A DNA stretch of 64,000 bases from Hemerocallis citrina. Lineage: Eukaryota; Streptophyta; Magnoliopsida; Asparagales; Asphodelaceae. The translations under genes were made by a program, and so were the position numbers. Below the pieces are notes generated by a model. That model searched no databases. It was given only the letters and a program-made list of their open reading frames with translations, and was not told the origin of the DNA. Position 1 is the first letter of the stretch, and the number at the start of each line of letters is the position of its first letter. Positions 46,301-56,814 of the stretch are shown piece by piece. The stretch is from the NCBI GenBank assembly GCA_017893485.1, contig CM030362.1, positions 261,692,255 to 261,756,254 on the forward strand. Direction: 5' to 3'.

Positions 46301-47129
46301 GTGGGTTTTGCAAGGTAAGGAATAATTCTTATCCAATCCCACTACATTAAAAATGTGTTGCATGACTGGGGATACAGTCATTGCAAAATGTTTGATACAC
46401 CTTATGATAGTACTAAAAAGTTGACACCTAACAACGGTGCAACAGTGAGACAGTTAGACTACTTCAAACTTATTAGAAGTCTCATGTATGCAATGGCATG
46501 TACTAGACCTAACATAGCCTTTGTGGTAGGCATGCTTAGTAAGTTCACTAGTAATCCTACTAAATTACACTGGAATGCCCTTGAGAGGCTAATGGGATAC
46601 TTAAACGGTACTCAAGAGTTTGCTTTGTGCTACTCTGGATATTCTTTAGTGTTAGACGAATATTCTGATGCATCGTGGTGCTCAGAAAATGGTGAAAGTC
46701 GGTCCACTAGTGGTTATGTGTTTACACTAGGAGGAGCAGCCTGTGTCATGGAAATCTAAATGGCAAGCAGGTCTTGCATTCTTATCCATAGAGTCAGAAC
46801 TCTTTGTGCTATCTTGTACTGGCAAAGAAGTAGAATGAATGAAAGACCTGTTGTTAGATATTTCTATGAGAAAGTTAAATGTAACCACTCTCAGTCAGTT
46901 CTACGACAACCAAGCTACAAATACTGTAGAAAATAATACTCTTTACAATGGTAAAAGACGTGTTGTAGGCCTTAGACAGGCAAAGTTGAACAATCTCATT
47001 AAACAAGGGATTATTGATGTACGATCAAGATATAATGTGGCTGATGCTTTTACAAAGGGACTAAGTAGAGGTCTAATTATCAAAACTATGGGGGAAATGA
47101 GGTTAATACCTTTTGAGCCAAAGTTTTAA
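43301..47129 (+). pseudogene. Copia gag-pol, broken
   Basis: Gag starts MEKHNRPYEVIKLEGF (43301). The zinc knuckle CYNCRKWGHHASEC is near 44035-44075, and the protease site WLLDSGATCHACN near 44190. Pre-integrase: WHNRLGYVNYVK, KCEVCAQPKLTRKLF. Integrase: LIHSDICDF and a late ERKNRTLTEILNFML. RT: WVLKKKLNHDGNVDKYKARL with active site YIDDILVVG near 46180. RNase H: LMYAMACTRPNIAFVVGMLS, YSDASWCSENGESRSTSGYV, ending with DAFTKGLSRGLIIKTM. Several stops (for example TGA at 43568 in KEI-stop-DNLLDEF and TAG at 44803 in GGR-stop-YLI) and many frameshifts make it nonfunctional. Retrotransposon lineage within Ty1/copia is not resolved. Confidence 0.9.
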
Positions 47130-48134
47130 TACCTTAGTTATTTTGATAATTTAGAACCCAAGCTAGAGCCATAGAGTAGTTCAACCTTTAAGAATCAATC
47201 TTTAGGCAATTGACATGCTTTAGATAACTTGAAGAGTTCTATGTATTTATTGTTGATATATAACTTCATTCCAAATTTGATGGTGATATATATATTCTCC
47301 AAACTTACGTAGAATCATCTTTTATTTCAAAAGAAAGCATGAAAACTTGTCGATGTATTTCCGATGTTTAGAATTGTTGTTATATCATTCCAATTATGTG
47401 ATATATCATCTTTTATGGATTCATGTATCATTTCAATTTTGATGATTCAGAATTTCACCATAATTGATTTGAAAGTTCTATCATTCCAATATGAAACATA
47501 GTATAGTTATTGTGTAGAAACTATAATAGTTCTTGTACTTTACTCTGATAAAGATACTTGATTGTGATGCTTATGTTGTACCTTTGCAAATCTATATTAA
47601 ATTTTACTAAGTTTCTTTGTTTGAACTAGATACTTTCAAATATTTTTTAATTTGAATTCTAAGAGAAGTGTCTCATAAAATTCTTATTTGCAATGTTGAG
47701 AAACAGATGCTAGCAAAGGTAAAGGAGATGAATCTATCAACCTTGACTTTGAGAACGATGATTTGCTCCATATGGAGGAGTAGACTCAAAGGAACTTTCA
47801 AGAATAGTTTGTCAATTGCTTGAAGGAACTTCTATCTTAGTTTAGGACCTTTTACTTTGATTGAGCTTAAAACTTTTTCGTTTATTTGATGTTCAATTAC
47901 TTTGGTTGATTAGAGACTATGATATTTGATTAGTTTGTTTAGTCTTTGTGAACTATTCATTTGTTATAGTTTTGGAACTATTTGATGATTATGGTTTAGT
48001 CTTATTTTGAACTAGTCAAGTTCGAATTGATTTAGTCTGTGAACTATAATTTTTTGATTCAATGCTTATTTGAAATTTTGTTATCCACTGATATAAAATG
48101 GTTTGCCTAATATATTGAAAATATAGGAGGATAT
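47130..48134. other. 3' untranslated part of the decayed copia element
   Basis: About 1 kb of AT-rich sequence between the pol end and the 3' LTR, with no ORF of note. Confidence 0.6.
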
Positions 48135-48412
48135 TGTTAGATATATAGGTATATTCAATACAATAGAATATTATTGTGAATAATGTTCTATGAGGCAACA
48201 CGTGCAAAGCACGTGTTACTTGTTAGTTATTGAATCGGGTTGAGTGGGCATAAAGCCCAATACCCAAAAACCAGTTTAATCCCATATATACTGGTCTTGT
48301 GGTAGTGCCTGAGATTATTTCAATTCTGATAATCAGGGTATAATATCTCAAGCAGTAGGGATATTAACCCTAACCCTAATTTATATTGTTATAATCTCTT
48401 TAATCTCTAACA
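48135..48412 (+). repeat. 3' LTR of the decayed copia element (278 bp)
   Basis: Partner of 42421-42700, ends ATCTCTAACA, flanked by TSD gttac. Confidence 0.93.
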
Positions 48413-48417
48413 GTTAC

Positions 48418-49258
48418 AAGTCTTGTGCAGGGGCAAACTTGGGCTAAAGCAGTCGGCCCCCCAATTTAAAGGGGCCCCATATTTTTAAAGTTCCATATAT
48501 ATGTATGTAATATTGAGCTGAAAAAATGATATTATTTGCTTTTTGGATCACTTTTTGGGTCCACAAGTCTATAAATTATAAACGTCTCTGTAATTTCTTT
48601 GCACTTTTGCCTTAATTCTCATCATCATCCTCCAACCCAAGAGAAAAAATCTCAATCCCATCACATCGACCTCCTTCATCTTTTTTTGAGAACCCCGACC
48701 CACCATCTCCTCCACTCCTCACTGACGGCTGGCCCCAATCTGAGACCGTCTCTCACCCTCCATCGGTCTCCTTCCATTGTGTGGTTTTCAACTCAATTGA
48801 AGTGGATATATTCTAAAATATGCTATGTTCTAACTTTTGATATCTTTCTAATTTTAATTAGTTTCAATTGTTTATATGCAGCTTTATATCATTTAATTAA
48901 TATTTTATTTTATAATTTCAGAATTCATTTGGAGAAGAAGAGGTATTCTTTTTTTTATTTGGCGCTCCAAATTTGTTTGCATTTAAATAATTATCATTTG
49001 TATTTTGTCAACATGCAAAATGACCTATTTGAGCACTTGCTGAGGACCCCTGAAATTCAGGTATGCCCCTACTCAATCTTGCAGATCATGTTACGGTGTG
49101 TTAATAAACAAACTGGTCACTACTTGGATATAGTGTTGTTCTTCTTCTTCTTCTTCTTCTTCTTCTTCCTTTTTTGTTTTTTGCTTTTTTTATATAAGAC
49201 TTGGATTTAGTTAGTCCAATACTCTAGATCTTCCATTTTCTAGTCACTTCAAAGACTA
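48418..49258 (+). other. Possible hAT-like 5' terminus and noncoding DNA
   Basis: caggggcaaacttgggct near 48428 and ggccccccaatttaaagggg resemble the start of plant hAT elements (CAGGGGC). The region then reads like a 5' leader with an intron ending ataatttcag near 48920. No matching 3' terminus was found. A TTC microsatellite lies at 49139-49168. Confidence 0.3.
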
Positions 49259-49489
49259 CTAGTATAATGCACGTGCGTTGCACGCGTACAAAAAACTCGA
49301 CATAATTTCTAGCACAGTTATAGCGTCTCCTTGCCGGGGTACGATTAAAAATTGGAGGAGTGAAATTATGTTGTAGACCTACACATATTCAAAAGGGGAA
49401 AAGGGGTGGGTTTTTTTATTTACATTTGAAGTGATAAAAGAAGTTGACTATTGTTTTTTTAGTACGAACATTTAGATATAAGACCTTAC

Positions 49490-49773
49490 CTTCGCTAAGG
49501 ATAACTGAAGTTGTATTTGTTGGGAGCATGATTTGTCTAGTTTGCCTTCTTATATCACTCAATCTACCCCGAGGCACAACTGTCGTCGAATTATTTCTAC
49601 CATGATGAACTGTTGAAAGGTGCATATTAATTGAACATCATTGACAATGATTTTAATTTATAAAAGAATTGTAGTTTCGGGAGGATACCTTCTTGATTTT
49701 CAGATACTACATGATATGGGGATCCAGATCTTGCTTGTCTCTTAATATCACTCAAATGGGCATTTCTTGGCAT
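49490..49773 (-). CDS. Two-exon ORF fragment with a repeated LSDI-RQ motif, unknown
   Basis: Exon 49773-49689 reads MPRNAHLSDIKRQARSGSP and YHVVSENQE, donor GTATCC. Exon 49609-49490 follows a tttcaacag acceptor and reads VHHGRNNSTTVVPRGRLSDI and RRQTRQIMLPTNTTSVILSE, donor GTAAGG. The phases agree (codon split G|TT). The motif LSDIKRQAR / LSDIRRQTR occurs once per exon. I do not recognise the family. It could be the N-terminus of an autonomous Helitron protein or a captured host gene. No further exon was identified. Confidence 0.45.
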
Positions 49774-50159
49774 CTTCTCAGTGGGGATTTTCTATGAGAA
49801 ACAATTAGTGTGAGTTGATTCTTAAAACCCCTAATCAAAAGCCTATGTATACACAAAACCCTTTTAAAAAAATCGAATAACCTAAATCGATTAAAACCCC
49901 AAACCTTAAATTATAACGAAAAATCCCAAAAATCGACCTTGTTGGCTGTTGAGAATCTATGACAGCTTGGAGGGAGAGCAAGTGACAGAGTCGACGGCGG
50001 CGGCAGGGAAGTCGAGGGGCTTTAGATTAAAATAGAAAGCACATTAACCTAAGAAGGATTTTGCATCATATCATAAAGTTGAATCTTAGATGTTTACAGA
50101 GACATTTGTTTCTCCTTGCAAATGTATTATATGTGTTCATAAATTGGAACTTAGATATA

Positions 50160-50330
50160 TCTCTACTATTATTAAGCATTTTCACTTCACATTTACTTCA
50201 ATCTCTCTCTCACCCAAATCAAACTCTCTTCATCTCAAAAAACACCCCCCTCCCATCGATTCCTCTCCCTCTCTGAAAATCTCCACCGCCTCTCTCTCCC
50301 TCATCCCCCCCCCCCTCTTGTTGCATGTGA
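50160..50330 (+). repeat. Second Helitron 5' end, in inverted orientation
   Basis: TCTCTACTATTATTAAG at 50160 on the plus strand, preceded by A, is identical to the 5' terminus of the enclosing Helitron at 52072 (minus). Similarity goes on (aactctctt, cctcccatcgattcctctcc, caccgcctctctctcc) against 51790-51935 reversed, with about 125 bp missing. No plus-strand 3' end was found. Confidence 0.75.
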
Positions 50331-50421
50331 TCCAAAAAGACCAGCTCTTAAGTAGTCATGTTATATGATTTTGCAAAGCGAATAATAAACAGCTGCACAA
50401 ACTGTTCGAATGCTCGGAATC

Positions 50422-50756
50422 AGCACTCCCATTTTAAAAAGAAAGAAACTTGTTGTGACATCACATTCCTAAAAGTAGACTCATTATGGATTGAAATCTC
50501 ACCAACCATTTGGTGGTTCTGTAATGTGGCCAACTACACCATACATACTAACTAACATGACAGCAACCAGTGATGCAGACAAAACCCTATTATGCAATCT
50601 AAAATGTACCCACGCCAGAAATAGATCCAACCATCAATTGCAAAGAAACAACCAACGAATTCAATGCAATTTTCTCTTTAAAGAATTTAACAACTTACAA
50701 TCTGCTGCTTGACCGTCTTCCTATCCAGCTCCAGCGTTCTAATTTTCTAACAAAGC

Positions 50757-50807
<51 letters not shown>

Positions 50808-51302
50808 TACATCCTAAAATCTCAAAATTATAAAATAATAAACAGAACCCAAGAACACTTACGAAGTCGACTTCGATAGTGCTAATGTAACTATCGACAT
50901 ACGAATCGTCCTGCAAAAAGCAAACCCCAAACTCATATCACTCACATTCCATCAAAATCAAAACTTTAGCACTCCCATTTTAAAAACAAAGAAACTTGTT
51001 GTGACATCACATTCCTAAAAATAGACTCATTATAGATTGAAATCTCACCAACCATTTGGTGGTTCTGTAATGTGGCCAACTACACCATACATACTAACTA
51101 ACATGACAGCAACCAGTGATGCAGACAAAACCCATTATGCAATCTAAAATGTACCCATGCCAGAAATAGATCCAACCATCAATTGCAAAGAAACAACCAA
51201 CGAATCCAGTGCAATTTTCTCTTTAAAAAAAATTAACAACTTACAATCTGCAGCTTGACGGTCTTCCCATCCAGCTCCAGCGTTCTAATTTTCTAACAAA
51301 GC

Positions 51303-51347
<45 letters not shown>

Positions 51348-51507
51348 TACACCCTAAAATCTCAAAATTACAAAATAATAAACAGAACCCAAGAACACTT
51401 ACGAAGTCGACTCCGATAGTGCTAATGTAACTACCGACATACGAATTTTCCTGCAAAAAGCAAACCCCAAACTCATATCACTCACATTCCATCAAAATCA
51501 AAACTTT
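50422..51507. repeat. Tandem duplication of 546 bp inside the Helitron
   Basis: The segments 50422-50967 and 50968-51507 both start agcactcccattttaaaaa and stay highly similar to caaaatcaaaacttta. Each contains one copy of two Rab exons and a (TAA)n run (50757-50808; 51305-51348). Confidence 0.93.
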
Positions 51508-51613
51508 AACCCAAAAATTGGTGAAAAATCAGATCTTTACAGCGAATCTGAGGAGAAGGCAGGATTTTCCAATGGAGGAGTCACCGATTAAGATGAGATT
51601 GAAGAAGTAATCG
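50699..51613 (-). pseudogene. Captured Rab1/RABD-type GTPase exons, with exons 2 and 3 duplicated
   Basis: Minus-strand exons: 51613-51541 ([20 protein letters not shown] with LRFA), 51450-51403 (ENSYVGSYISTIGVDF), 51292-51245 (KIRTLELDGKTVKLQI), then repeated 50910-50863 (DDSYVDSYISTIEVDF) and 50746-50699 (KIRTLELDRKTVKQQI). Donors are GTAAAG, GTAAGT and GTAAG; acceptors TTTTTGCAG and TTGTTAG; exons are 48 nt and in phase. This is the P-loop, switch I and interswitch of Rab1-type GTPases, which govern ER-to-Golgi vesicle traffic. The P-loop reads GDSSIGKS instead of GDSGVGKS, and the exon with the DTAGQ motif is missing. The Helitron captured an internal piece of the gene; a protein from it could not be a normal GTPase. 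Confidence 0.9.
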
Positions 51614-52072
51614 CTGCAGTGAGTAAAAATCCATCAACATGAGAATAAAAACATTGGGCGGAGCAGCGATTGGCGAAGTCGGAGGGTCGCGGTGGTCGCG
51701 CGACGCAAGGCAGGAGGCCTGGAGGGCGGAGCAGCTAATGGCGAAGTTGGGGGGAGGGGGTCGCGGCGATCACAAGATGCAAGGGAGGAGGGTTCGTGGG
51801 AGGAGCGGGAGGAAGAGAAATTGACGGGGGGTGAGGAGAGAGAGAGGCGGTGTGAATTTTGAGAGAGAGGGATAGGAATCAGGTGGGGGGGATGTTTTAT
51901 TAGAGAGAGAGTTTAATTTGAGTGAAAATTACGATTGTGACCTCCTTTTATGTAGGGATTAGGAGTAAAATTTGACAGAATTAATCCTACATTATTTTTT
52001 TAGCTTTCCATGTTTATAAGGGCATGATAGTAAAAGCTGCCAAAATAGATCTTTGCTTAATAATAGTAGAGA

Positions 52073-52567
52073 TTTGCTTTTCTAATTATCAATATCAGTT
52101 GTGATCTAATCACTTCCATGACAATTTTGTTTTGGGAATCTCGACTCCTATAGTTTCTGGTCCATCCAAATTTCCCAGGTGTCTTGGTGATTTGAAGGGT
52201 TTTTTTTTATTTTATTTTTATTTTTATGGAACAAGGTTATAGCTACATAAATCTACTCTTACACCTTATATATATATATTAATTAGAGATTTTATCGCTC
52301 CAATAGTGCAAGCGGGATTCAAACGATTAACCTTTTGTTCACCAGCAACGAGTAACGGACCAAAGTAACACTTACCGAGACAAATATTTTGATTAGGTGT
52401 TTTACTTCTAGCCCAACTCAGACCCAACCTGATCCAACCCTGCCCAAAATGAATGTGTCATTCTTCAAACTCAACCTGCATAACCCATGCTTAGTTAAGT
52501 TGAATTTGGGTTTGTCCATACATGATCCATTCTCAACTCAACTAATCACACACTCCCTCTCTACCGA
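52073..52567. other. Host flank between the Helitron and the first Mutator-like element
   Basis: No gene. Poly-T and tttta runs (52200-52227) and a TA run at 52267-52278. Ends in TSD ctctaccga (52559-52567). Confidence 0.5.
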
Positions 52568-53930
52568 GATTTTTTACCAAAATGACCCACTTTGTGAAAG
52601 TATTTACCATACTGACCCACTTTTGAAACTATTTACCAAATTGATCTACTCACTATTTGAGATAGCGAGTCTAGTTCAAGTGAACTCACTATCTCAGATA
52701 GCGAGTGCGGTTGTACTCATTTTGTCAGGAAAATTTTGAACATGCAATTTTATTTGAAATGTATATATTTAGTTCAACCGACATTGTTATCTCAGAAAGC
52801 GAGTGTAGTTGTATTCATTTATTAGAGAAATTTTAAACATGCAATTTCTACCTAAAATTTATATAACTACACTCGCTATCTCAGATAGGGAGTCTAATTC
52901 AACTGACCTCGCTATCATAGATAGCAAGTGTAGGTGTACTTATTTCTTAGAAAAAATTTAAACATGCTAATGTATAGACCTACACTCGCTATCCGAGATA
53001 GCGACTTCAGTTGAACTAGAGTCGCTATCTATAGTTGTATATATTTCATGTTCAAAATTTCTTTGAAAAATGAGTACAACAATACTCGCTATCTGAGATA
53101 GAGAGTTCAGTTGAACTAGACTCGCTATATCAGATAGTGACTATAGTTGTACTCAATTTTTAGAAATTATTTGGACATGAAATGTATACAACTACACTCG
53201 CTATATGAGATAGCGAGTCTAGTTCAAATGAACTCACTATCTTAGATAGCAAGTGTTGTTGTATGCAATTTCAGGTAGAGTTAATATAGAATGAATTTAT
53301 AGTGTGTTTTAGTTGAGTGTATTTTTTAGTTAGTTCTTACTAACCTTATCCTACTATTTTCAACTGCAATTAGTAATGCTAATTATACAACTAATTAAGC
53401 TCGTACCACTGTTGCAAGAAACAAAAATGTAGTCAATTGAAGAGTGTAAAGCTTTGCAGCTACTACCAAACAACAACTGTAGTTATTATATATTGCATGT
53501 CATGACAGTTAAACGACAATATTACATACAATAGTGTAGTGGTGAAACAGCGGGCAAGTCTTTAAAAACTCCCTAATCGATACTCGCTATCTCAGTTAGC
53601 GAGTGTGGTATAAACACACTCGCTATCTGGGATAGCAAGTCTTAACTTGGTATTTTTCTTCAAAAATTTTTCCTAGTGATGGAGAAACACCTCAACATAC
53701 ACCTGCTATCTCAGATAGCGATGTTATTTTTACCAAACTCCCTATCTGAGATAGCGAGTTTAAACATGAAAATATTCTTCACATTTTAATACCTCAACAT
53801 ACATTCGCTATCTCAGATAATGAGATTATTTTCACCAAACTCGCTATCAGGGTCATTTAGGTAAATACTTTCTAAAGTGGGCTAGTTTGTTAAATACTTT
53901 CAAAAGGTGGATCATTTTGGTAAACAAATT
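52568..53930. mobile_element. Noncoding Mutator-like element A with GCTATCT palindromes
   Basis: Ends GATTTTTTACCAAAATGACC and (reverse complement) AATTTGTTTACCAAAATGAT form inverted repeats of about 85 bp, made of three tandem sub-repeats (tttacc-aaaatgacccactt-tgaaagta). The 9-bp TSD is ctctaccga on the left and ctccaccga on the right, one mismatch; a 9-bp TSD is typical of Mutator. The inside (1363 bp in total) holds at least twelve copies of a short palindrome like CTCGCTATCTCAGATAGCGA, for example near 52649, 52686, 52870, 52986, 53082, 53195, 53582 and 53738. No coding sequence. Confidence 0.85.
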
Positions 53931-53939
53931 CTCCACCGA

Positions 53940-53978
53940 ATCATGAGCTAGATTTTTGATTCTCTGTTCACTTCTCTC
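53940..53978. other. Host spacer between Mutator-like elements A and B
   Basis: 39 bp of host DNA ending in TSD acttctctc. Without the elements, the host reads actccctctctaccg-atcatgagct...cacttctctcctatctctcc, which resembles a pyrimidine-rich 5' leader. Confidence 0.6.
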
Positions 53979-54870
53979 GAAAATTTTGCCATACTGCCCC
54001 ACTTTTTAGAAATATTTCGTGCTCTGCCCCACTTCCGAAAACAATTAGCGATCTGCCCCTGTTTAGGACACGTCAGCATAAACCGTTATTGGAATTAACG
54101 GCATAGGTTATTTACATGCCGTTATTTTCAATAACGGCATCTGTTTGACATTTTTTTTCCATGTTGTTATTTGGAATAACGGCATCAGTATATTTCTCTT
54201 ATAAGTGTGAATCTTCTAACTTTAAAAAATTCTAAGTGTGAAAAAACTTATAAATAATACCGTTATCCTGAATAACGGCATTCGAATGACTGATGCCGTT
54301 ATTGAAGATAACGACATCAGTTATACATAAATGAACTCTTGCCGTTGTTTGGAAACAGAGAGAATGAATAATAAGTTAATTTTTTTAAAAAAATTTTTAT
54401 AACTGATGCCGTTATTTGGAATAACGACATCAGTTATAATTTTTTTTTTTTTAATTAACTTATTCGTCAGAGAAGATGAATAATTAGATACTTTTGTATA
54501 AAAAAAAAAATTATAACTGATGCCGTTATTCCAAATAACGGAATAACGACATCAGTATTGAGAATGCCGTTATTTGAAATAACGGCATCTGTTATAAGGT
54601 TTTCACACTTACAATTTTTTCTCTAAATGGAGACTACAAGCTGTCGAAAAACAAAATAACCTATGCCGTTATTCCAAATAACGGCATGACACTTTTTTCA
54701 AATACAGATGCCGTTATTGGAAATAACGGCACGTAAATAACCTATGCCGTTATTTCCAATAACGGTTTATGCTGACGTGTCCTAAACAGGGGCAGATCGC
54801 TAATTGTTTTCGGAAGTAGGGGCAGAGCGCCAAATATTTTCAAAAAGTGGGGCAGTACGTCAAAAATTTC
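53979..54870. mobile_element. Noncoding Mutator-like element B with CCGTTATT palindromes
   Basis: 892 bp with an exact 9-bp TSD acttctctc (53970-53978; 54871-54879). Inverted repeats of about 130 bp: GAAAATTTTGCCATACTGCC against GAAATTTTTGACGTACTGCC, again with three tandem sub-repeats (ctgccccact). The inside has about ten palindromes of the type TGCCGTTATTnnAATAACGGCA near 54081, 54117, 54260, 54294, 54407, 54520, 54566, 54663, 54708 and 54744. No coding sequence. Confidence 0.9.
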
Positions 54871-54879
54871 ACTTCTCTC

Positions 54880-55320
54880 CTATCTCTCCCTCTCTCCCAA
54901 CCCTGAACCCTAGCTAGCTCTGGTTTTTTTTTTTTTTTTTTGAGTTAAAAGGTGGAATAACCCTAGCTCTGGTTTTCACTCTCATCTTCTCAGTTCCTAG
55001 TCCTAACTTGTCTTCCTTACCTCTCTCGGCTCTCACCCTCTCGTATCCTTGCATTTCGCCCTCATCTTTCTCGACTGTCACGCTCACCCTGTGAGGGGTC
55101 CTAAACCTAAATTTCCCCGCTAATTCTATCCTCTAATCTTTAGCGTGAACGGTGTTCAAGTTGGATCTCTATGATTTTTGGGGACAAGCAGATTACCATT
55201 GCCTCTTTGGTTTTAGGGATTTGGATCAGGTAGAGTTGTCTCTTTTACTGATCATGGAACGAAGAATAGAACAAGTTCCTTTCTTCTCTCTCTTTATGAT
55301 AAGATAAGTAGTTGTTTTTC
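54880..55320 (+). other. Possible 5' leader of a host gene
   Basis: Pyrimidine-rich text (tctctccctctctcccaacc, ctcatcttctcagttcctag, ctctctcggctctcaccctc), then gattaccattgcctctttgg and an exon-end-like ggatttggatcag before GTAGAG. It looks like a transcribed leader plus intron, but no coding exon is visible. Confidence 0.3.
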
Positions 55321-55522
55321 TGTTAGGATTTACATTCAAGTTTGAATAATCCCTATTAACTAGGGTGCAAGTTTAATGCTTTGACTAATTCTCTCGTTAA
55401 TTTCCACGTTAGTTAGTTGTGAATTCTTAGGGTTGTAAGGCTATTTATCAACCATGTGTGTTCAATGAAGAACCTGTCATTCTCTCATAATTGTCTTTCT
55501 ATTCAAGTTTTGATTCTTAACA
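55321..55522 (+). repeat. 5' LTR of a copia element that continues past the window
   Basis: Begins TGTTAGGATTTAC and ends GATTCTTAACA, directly followed by a primer-site-like GGGTATCAAAGCC. Length is about 202 bp. The 3' LTR is outside the window, so the start is inferred from the TGTTA/TAACA ends. Confidence 0.6.
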
Positions 55523-55525
55523 TTC

Positions 55526-55538
55526 GGGTATCAAAGCC
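55526..55538 (+). other. Primer binding site of the third copia element
   Basis: GGGTATCAAAGCC, close to the TGGTATCAGAGC complement of initiator methionine tRNA, three bases after the proposed LTR end. Confidence 0.65.
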
Positions 55539-55708
55539 CCACTGGGCCTGACGAATCAAAGCAGTAGTCTGTGGTTTGCAGCGGCAAAAAAGATGACGAC
55601 TGAAGGAAACTTTGTGCAACCAGCTATTCCTCGCTTCGACGGTCATTATGATCATTGGAGCATATTGATGGAAAACTTTGTGAGGTCTAAGGAATACTGG
55701 AGCCTTGT

Positions 55709-55940
55709 GAATTTTTTCCCAAAACGACCTTTTTTTGTAAAGTTTTTCCCAAACCGCCCTACTTTTTTTATTATTTTTTCTAGTTAAAACTAACTCGGTC
55801 TTTCAAAGACTGAGTCTTGCACTTTGAAAAATCCAAGAGCAAGACTCGGTCTTTGAAAGACCGAGCTACTTCAAAGACCGAGTCTTGGACTTTGGGGTTT
55901 TTAATATCGCAGATCTCCTTTCTTCTTCTTCTCGATTTAT
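55709..55940 (+). repeat. Left terminal inverted repeat of element C, with palindromes
   Basis: Matches 63700-63953 in reverse complement, including gactttggggtttttaatat and cgcagatctcctttcttctt. Contains two to three CTCGGTCTTTGAAAGACCGA-type palindromes (55794, 55844, 55870). Confidence 0.9.
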
Positions 55941-56814
55941 TAAATACTTCTAATTTTTTTTCTTCTTCTCTTTGTCCCTCAACGAACCCATCGCCCCCTA
56001 GCATTTTGTGGTCGATTACCCCTTTGATCGATCGATACACTCCCCAAAACCAATTAATCTCTCATCGATTTCAGATTTTCCCCATCCTTATTCCCCACAT
56101 TTGATTATATCTTTAAACCCTAAATCCCGAATACCCAATTTCGTAGACCTAGTTTAATTTCGTCTTCGTCTTTGGAAGATCTTGGTTGAAGGATCTTGCT
56201 CTTCTCTACCTTGTCAGTAGCTCGCTTTGGAATCTCCTACTTGGAAGGTAAATTTCTGAAGCTTTTGATAAGCAAATATTATGTTAGTCTTGATGCTATT
56301 GTGTAGTTGCTGAGTTGGATTTGACTTATTGTTGACAATGTAGAGTAGCTATTGTTGTTATTTTTAGTTGAACATTTCATTGAAAAAGAAAGAGTTGAAA
56401 GAGTAGAAGTTGTTGCTATCAACGGCATTGTTGTATAGTATTTGTTGAATTCTATATAGATTTTTGCTAAAATTAAGAAAGAGTTAAAAAATTTAGAATT
56501 TGTTGAAGTTGAATTTGTTATATAGAATTGTATATAGAATTTTGCTAAGTAAGAGTTAAAATTCTCTAATTTGCTAAAATTAGAGAATCAACGGCATTGT
56601 TATATAAAATTTGTTGTTGTGGAGATGTTTCAAGATTGTTGTTACTTTTGTTGTTGAGATGTTGTGGTTGTGGAGAAGTTTCGAGATTTTTGATGTTTTT
56701 GTTGTTGAGATGTTGTGGTTGTGAAGATATTTCGAGATTGTTGTTTTTTATATCTAGGTTATGTGTAGTTAATAACATTTTTGTTCAAGTTGTAGGATTT
56801 GTATTCTATTGTAA
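55941..56814. other. Promoter/leader region of the PMD gene in element C
   Basis: AT-rich, no ORF. At 56620-56760 three degenerate repeats of about 50 bp (ttgttgttgagatgttgtgg, ttgtggagaagtttcgagat). Confidence 0.5.

Larger units (their letters stand above)
42421..48412 (+). mobile_element. Decayed Ty1/copia retrotransposon
   Basis: LTRs at 42421-42700 and 48135-48412 begin TGTTAGATAT and end TCTAACA, with an exact TSD gttac at 42416-42420 and 48413-48417. Length is 5992 bp. The plus-strand polyprotein is fragmentary. A polypurine-like aggaggatat lies just before the 3' LTR. No match to the usual TGGTATCAGAGC primer site follows the 5' LTR. About a dozen differences separate the LTRs, so it is older than the Tork-like element. 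Confidence 0.93.
49259..52072 (-). mobile_element. Non-autonomous Helitron carrying Rab1 exons
   Basis: Read on the minus strand, the 5' end is TCTCTACTATTATTAAG (52072 leftwards), preceded by host A. The 3' end is a hairpin CGTGC-AAC-GCACG, then about 11 bases and CTAG at 49262-49259, followed by host T. A TC start, a short hairpin about 10 bases before CTRR and insertion between A and T without a TSD are the hallmarks of Helitrons. No Rep/helicase domain fits in 2.8 kb, so it depends on a partner element. It carries exons of a Rab GTPase and a two-exon unknown ORF, all in the Helitron's own sense direction. Confidence 0.85.

Noticed and set aside
48365..48380. Telomere-like taaccctaaccctaa
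   Set aside because: Only about two repeats and lying within an LTR; not a telomere.
48418..48600. Complete hAT element
   Set aside because: Only a CAGGGGC-like start is visible; no 3' terminus, TSD or transposase, so only a possible terminus is listed.
50695..51456. Frames with poly-Tyr runs near the Rab exons
   Set aside because: They are translations across TAA microsatellites in the wrong frame; the real exons use another frame.
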